Positions 46,659 through 49,732 of a DNA stretch of 49,732 nt are shown one piece after another. Each line of letters begins with the position of its first letter. Position 1 is the stretch's first letter. Under the pieces are notes generated by a model, which had not been told where the DNA came from, searched no databases, and saw nothing but the letters and a program-made list of their open reading frames with translations. The position numbers and the translations under genes are program-made. Source of the stretch: AG41 sp035943095 (GTDB taxonomy: Bacteria > Gemmatimonadota > Gemmatimonadetes > Gemmatimonadales > GWC2-71-9); assembly GCA_035943095.1 (NCBI GenBank), contig DASZCN010000066.1, forward strand, positions 1 through 49,732. Direction: 5' to 3'.

Positions 46659-47737
46659 TGAACGCACATCCGATTGTGCCGCTCCGGCGGTTCGATCGCG
46701 CTCCGCTGCGTGTGTACTGGGAGCTCACGCGCGCATGCGATCTGGCATGCCGGCACTGTCGGGCCGAGGCCGTCCACCATCGGGACTCGCGCGAGCTGAC
46801 GACCGCCGAAGGGCTCCGCGTGCTGGAGCGCCTGAGCGGGTTCGGTGAGCCGAAGCCGCGCGTCGTGCTCACAGGAGGAGACCCGCTCAAGCGGCCGGAC
46901 TTGTGGGTCTTGATCGCTGCGTCGTGGGGGCTCGGCCTGCCGGTGTCTGTGGCGCCGAGCGCGACTCCGCTGCTTCACCCGGCAGGCATCCGGCGGCTGA
47001 AAGGAGCGGGTGTGGAGGCGATCTCGCTATCGCTCGACGGCTCGACCCCCGACCGTCACGACGCGTTCCGCGGCGTCACGGGGACGTTCGAGCGGACGCT
47101 CGTCGCGGCTCGGGCCGCACGGAACGCCGGCTTGCCCTTCCAGATCAACACGCTCGTCGCCGAGGAGACGCTCGACGACCTGCCCGCGATCTACCTGCTT
47201 GCGAGCGAGCTCGGCGCGGCACGCTGGAGCCCGTTCTTCCTCGTTTCGGTGGGTCGGGGGACGGTCCTCCAGCCGATTACGTCTGCGGAAGCGGAGGACG
47301 TGATGCGCTGGCTGGTGGAGCTTGCAGGACGGGGTGGCGGTCCGGTCGTCACGACGACGGAAGCTCCGCACTTCCGTCGCGTGATGCTGCAGCGTCATCA
47401 CCCGGCCGCCCGGGGGCATGCAGCCGGCGTTCGCGACGGTAACGGGATCATGTTCATTTCGCACACGGGCGACGTGCACCCCTCGGGCTTCCTGCCGTTG
47501 TCCGCGGGGAACGTGCGTACGGATGACGTGGTTTCGATCTACCGCGACTCGCCGCTCTTCGCCGGCCTCCGGAGGCCGGACCGCTTCACGGGACGGTGTG
47601 GTCGCTGTGAATTCCACTCGTACTGCGGCGGGTCGCGGGCCCGTGCGTACGCGGCGAGTGGAGATCCGTTCGGAGAGGATCCGTTGTGCGCCTACGAGCC
47701 GCGAAGGACGGCGCCATGCGAACAGGAGGCTCTATGA
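46658..47737 (+). CDS. radical SAM/SPASM protein (TIGR04053/heme-d1-AhbD-like group)
   Basis: A 359-aa enzyme. The CX3CX2C cluster is CDLACRHC (Cys27/31/34), framed by LRVYWELTRACDLACRHCRAEA. LTGGDPLKRPDL is the GGE-like motif and AISLSLDG the central strand. The C terminus has a SPASM-type Cys set (GRCGRCEFHSYCGGSRARAYAASGDPFGEDPLC). The start and GGDPLKRPDL fit the family annotated TIGR04053, related to heme-modifying AhbD/NirJ. No peptide precursor gene is visible nearby, so a RiPP role is less likely. It overlaps the CBS gene by 4 nt. Confidence 0.85.
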   Translation: MNAHPIVPLRRFDRAPLRVYWELTRACDLACRHCRAEAVHHRDSRELTTAEGLRVLERLSGFGEPKPRVVLTGGDPLKRPDLWVLIAASWGLGLPVSVAPSATPLLHPAGIRRLKGAGVEAISLSLDGSTPDRHDAFRGVTGTFERTLVAARAARNAGLPFQINTLVAEETLDDLPAIYLLASELGAARWSPFFLVSVGRGTVLQPITSAEAEDVMRWLVELAGRGGGPVVTTTEAPHFRRVMLQRHHPAARGHAAGVRDGNGIMFISHTGDVHPSGFLPLSAGNVRTDDVVSIYRDSPLFAGLRRPDRFTGRCGRCEFHSYCGGSRARAYAASGDPFGEDPLCAYEPRRTAPCEQEAL

Positions 47738-48135
47738 AAGTCGCGGAGCTCATGCGACCGAACCTGAAGACGATCAGCAGCGATGCCACGGTGGGGGATG
47801 CCGTCGCGGTGCTGGCCGAGACGCAGCTTTCCGCCCTGCCGGTCATGGACCGGTACGGACGTGCCGTGGGAGTGGTATCGACGCGGGAGATCCTCAGAGC
47901 CGAGCACGCGATGGTGAGCGCGCGCGCGCGCGATCGCCTGTTCGATGAGACGCTCGTGTTGGAGATCATGGTTCCGTGGCCCGTCACGGTCGCCCCCGAC
48001 ACCGAGGTACAGGACGCGGCGCGCCAGATGCTCTATCTTGAGGTGCAGCGCTTATTCGTCGAGGAGCGGGGGGCGTTGGTGGGCGTCATCTCTCAGACCG
48101 ACATCGTCGGGGCGGTCGCGACGCAAAGGGTCTAG
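47734..48135 (+). CDS. CBS-domain pair protein
   Basis: A 133-aa protein of two CBS domains (KVAELMRPNLKTISSDATVGDAVAVLAETQLSALPVMD...GVVSTREIL and IMVPWPVTVAPDTEVQDAARQML...GVISQTDIV). Together they form one Bateman module that should bind adenine nucleotides. AGGAGG precedes ATG 47734, which overlaps the radical SAM stop (ATGA), so the two are made together. Likely an energy-state sensor for its neighbours; no output domain is present. Confidence 0.94.
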   Translation: MKVAELMRPNLKTISSDATVGDAVAVLAETQLSALPVMDRYGRAVGVVSTREILRAEHAMVSARARDRLFDETLVLEIMVPWPVTVAPDTEVQDAARQMLYLEVQRLFVEERGALVGVISQTDIVGAVATQRV

Positions 48136-48206
48136 TCCCGACCCTTCGGACGAGCAGAGGCCCCACTCCGTTGCGCTCGGTGAGACTAGCTTGCCCGCAG
48201 CCGAGT

Positions 48207-48225
48207 CTTCATACTTTCTTCATAC
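48207..48225 (+). promoter_or_regulatory. 11-nt-period direct repeat before the sensor kinase gene
   Basis: CTTCATAC, TTT, CTTCATAC: two identical octamers exactly 11 nt apart, the spacing of OmpR/PhoB-type binding sites. It lies 27 nt before TTG 48252. An OmpR-type regulator follows the kinase gene. Confidence 0.6.
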
Positions 48226-48251
48226 ATTGCCCCCGAGCGGCGAGGATTTCG

Positions 48252-49514
48252 TTGCCAAGGAAGCGTGGTAGCAAGCCGCCCCGCCGGCCCGCCGAAGCGT
48301 CGCGTGTGCGACACCGGTTCGAGCGGCTCCTTTCGGCCGGGATCGCCATTTTCTCCGAGCGGTCTCTCGAACACGTGTTGCAACAGGTGGTCGACTCGGC
48401 GCGCAACGTCGTGGGGGCCCGTTACGCTGCGCTGGGCGTGCTCGCACCCGATGGGACCTCGCTGACGGCGTTCGTCACGTCGGGGCTGTCCCGGTCGGAG
48501 CGGGATCGTATTGGTGCCCTACCCACCGGTCACGGTCTCCTTGGGCTGGTGATCCGTGAAGCGCGGCCGATCCGGACGGCAGACATGACCCGCCATGCGC
48601 AGCGCTTCGGTTTCCCAGCCCATCACCCGCCCATGAAGTCCTTCCTTGGCGTTCCGATCCGAGGTCCCGACCGGGTGTTTGGAAATCTGTACCTCACCGA
48701 AAAAGTCGGCGCGTCGGAGTTCACCGTCGAGGACCAGGCGATCGCCGTGTTGCTCGCGGCGCACGCCGCGGTGGCAGTGGAGAACGCGCGGCTCAACGAC
48801 GAGACCCAGCGGCTGCTGAGCCAGGTGCGGGACATGCAGCGGCATCGCGACCTGTTCTTCGCCATGATGAACCACGAGCTGCGGAACGCGCTCACCGGAG
48901 TGTACGGCTGGGCCGAGCGGCTGGTCCGGGGCAAGTCCCCCGAGGCTGCGTCGCGGGCCGCTCGGGAGGTGTACGAGGGCGCCGAGCACACCATCACGCT
49001 GCTCAACAACTTCCTCGATTTGACTCGCCTCGACGCCGGGAAGGTGCGGCCGGTGTGGCGGGACGTGTACGTCCTCCGAGCCGTACGACGGGCCATCGCC
49101 GGGCTGCAGCCCGCGGCGGATGCCAAGCGGATCGCGATCACGGCGCAATGTCCGGAGCCCACGTCGCTTTTGACCGACCCGGTGCGGCTGGAACAGATTC
49201 TCGTCAATCTGCTCTCGAATGCGGTGCGGCACAGTCCCGAAGGCGAGCAAGTCGCCGTCCGGGTGGAAGCCGCCGATTCGGAGGTCTCCTTCCACGTCGT
49301 AGATCGCGGCCCCGGAGTACCGCTGGAGCTACAAGGCCGGATCTTCGAGCCGTTCGAGCGCTTCGACCCGCACTCCGGCGTCGGCACAGGGCTCGGCCTT
49401 CCCGTGTCCCGCCGGCTCGCGGAAGTGCTGGGCGGGCGCCTCACGGTGGCGAGTGGGGTGGGCCGGGGAGCGGACTTCATCCTCACGCTCCCGCTGAGAG
49501 CAGGAACAGTATGA
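48252..49514 (+). CDS. GAF-domain sensor histidine kinase
   Basis: A 420-aa soluble kinase. The GAF domain spans about 35-185 (LEHVLQQVVDSARNVVGARYAALGVL...FLGVPIRGPDRVFGNLYLTEK), closely patterned like DevS/DosS-type sensors. The HisKA motif is FFAMMNHELRNALTGVYGW (His208); ATPase motifs are LVNLLSNAVRHSPEG, VVDRGPGVP and GTGLGLPVSRRL. The start is TTG 48252 (GAGG before it) or GTG 48303. It is followed 59 nt later by an OmpR-type regulator. Whether the GAF binds heme cannot be told by eye. Confidence 0.9.
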   Translation: MPRKRGSKPPRRPAEASRVRHRFERLLSAGIAIFSERSLEHVLQQVVDSARNVVGARYAALGVLAPDGTSLTAFVTSGLSRSERDRIGALPTGHGLLGLVIREARPIRTADMTRHAQRFGFPAHHPPMKSFLGVPIRGPDRVFGNLYLTEKVGASEFTVEDQAIAVLLAAHAAVAVENARLNDETQRLLSQVRDMQRHRDLFFAMMNHELRNALTGVYGWAERLVRGKSPEAASRAAREVYEGAEHTITLLNNFLDLTRLDAGKVRPVWRDVYVLRAVRRAIAGLQPAADAKRIAITAQCPEPTSLLTDPVRLEQILVNLLSNAVRHSPEGEQVAVRVEAADSEVSFHVVDRGPGVPLELQGRIFEPFERFDPHSGVGTGLGLPVSRRLAEVLGGRLTVASGVGRGADFILTLPLRAGTV

Positions 49515-49534
49515 AGCTTTCTTCAGCTATTCTT

Positions 49535-49565
49535 TAGAATCGGTTCAACGGCCCACCTCTAGAAT
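49535..49565 (+). promoter_or_regulatory. two TAGAAT boxes before the OmpR-type regulator gene
   Basis: TAGAATC occurs at 49535-49541 and again at 49560-49566. Either could be a -10 element; the second ends 9 nt before ATG 49574, giving an almost leaderless message. No clear -35 is seen. GAAGCTTTCTTCAGC lies just upstream (49513-49527), resembling the palindrome half-sites at 46552. Confidence 0.4.
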
Positions 49566-49573
49566 CCGCACCT

Positions 49574-49732
49574 ATGAAAATCCTCGTGGTAGAAGACGAT
49601 CGCAAAGTCGCGGGCTTTATCGAACAGGGCTTGCGGGAAGAAGGTTACGCGGTGGACGTCGCGCCCGACGGGGAAGAGGGCACGACGCTGGCTCACGTCT
49701 ACGACTACGACCTGCTCGTGCTAGACGTGATG
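49574..49732 (+). CDS. OmpR/CusR-type response regulator, N-terminal part, runs off the window
   Basis: Fifty-three codons are seen: MKILVVEDDRKVAGFIEQGL, then the receiver's second helix and DYDLLVLDVM with the phosphoacceptor Asp. The start MKILVVEDDxKxAxFIxxGLxEEGYxVDVAxDGEEG is typical of the heavy-metal/OmpR-like winged-helix regulators (CusR/QseB type). The output domain lies beyond the edge. It forms a two-component pair with the GAF kinase. Confidence 0.9.
   Translation, partial: MKILVVEDDRKVAGFIEQGLREEGYAVDVAPDGEEGTTLAHVYDYDLLVLDVM

Noticed and set aside
46658..47737. RiPP-modifying radical SAM enzyme with a precursor at 46620
   Set aside because: The upstream frame is only 12 codons and lacks leader features; the enzyme matches a family linked to heme-type chemistry better than peptide maturases.

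Overview
The window looks like a chromosomal segment of a free-living, GC-rich, Gram-negative bacterium. I infer a member of the Gemmatimonadota or a close relative, from gene content and style rather than a marker gene. The signs are: SusC/SusD outer-membrane pairs in a non-Bacteroidetes GC-rich genome, many zinc-ribbon and TPR proteins, small lipoproteins with a 'DATGP' motif, a futalosine-pathway menaquinone gene (mqnD), and several near-leaderless promoters. I see no tRNA, rRNA, transposase, integrase or CRISPR array.

Layout. 1-5.4 kb: partial alpha/beta hydrolase, divergent Ser/Thr kinase coupled to an ADP-ribosylglycohydrolase, a secreted orphan, a cold-shock protein with a long leader, and two orphans. 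5.4-6.06 kb: a gene-free stretch with its own promoter, many stems and a strong terminator, probably a ~430-nt structured RNA of unknown family. 6.06-11.0 kb: NodB deacetylase plus flippase-like protein, PlsB-like acyltransferase, M48 protease and LemA. 11.0-14.5 kb: three overlapping regulators (MerR-like, receiver, AraC-like) with a tandem-repeat operator, then a 41-aa exported peptide convergent with a TPR protein. 14.6-19.9 kb: pseudopilin, a small RNA, YceI protein, epimerase, HD-GYP regulator, mqnD and a zinc-ribbon protein. 20.1-23.1 kb: two different type I glutamine synthetases in tandem.

23-30 kb: a four-helix-bundle protein, a lipoprotein, a POTRA/beta-barrel protein, metallophosphoesterase, SnoaL-like lipoprotein and a LytS/LytTR two-component pair. 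A second copy of the small RNA follows. 29.9-35.9 kb: SusC, SusD and two paralogous lipoproteins. 35.9-39.2 kb: quinone-reductase-like enzyme coupled to PPK2, an orphan, and a DUF1259 lipoprotein. 39.3-41.8 kb: an internally deleted chromate transporter overlapping a DUF5916-like outer-membrane protein. 41.9-45.5 kb: a Cyc2-like fused monoheme cytochrome/porin, a periplasmic cytochrome c and a SulP transporter. 45.5 kb to the end: UspA, radical SAM/SPASM protein, CBS protein, GAF histidine kinase and the start of its OmpR-type regulator, a set that looks like a redox or stress module.

Three signals go beyond ordinary annotation. First, short degenerate tandem repeats (7-, 8- or 10-nt units) arranged as inverted arms occur repeatedly between genes; some run into coding sequence and supply a signal peptide, a linker or a C-terminal tail. 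Second, two copies of a ~105-nt RNA (15162-15266 and 29661-29763) keep a hairpin with a GACGGC loop through paired substitutions. Third, the Cyc2-like/cytochrome c pair suggests electron transfer across the outer membrane.
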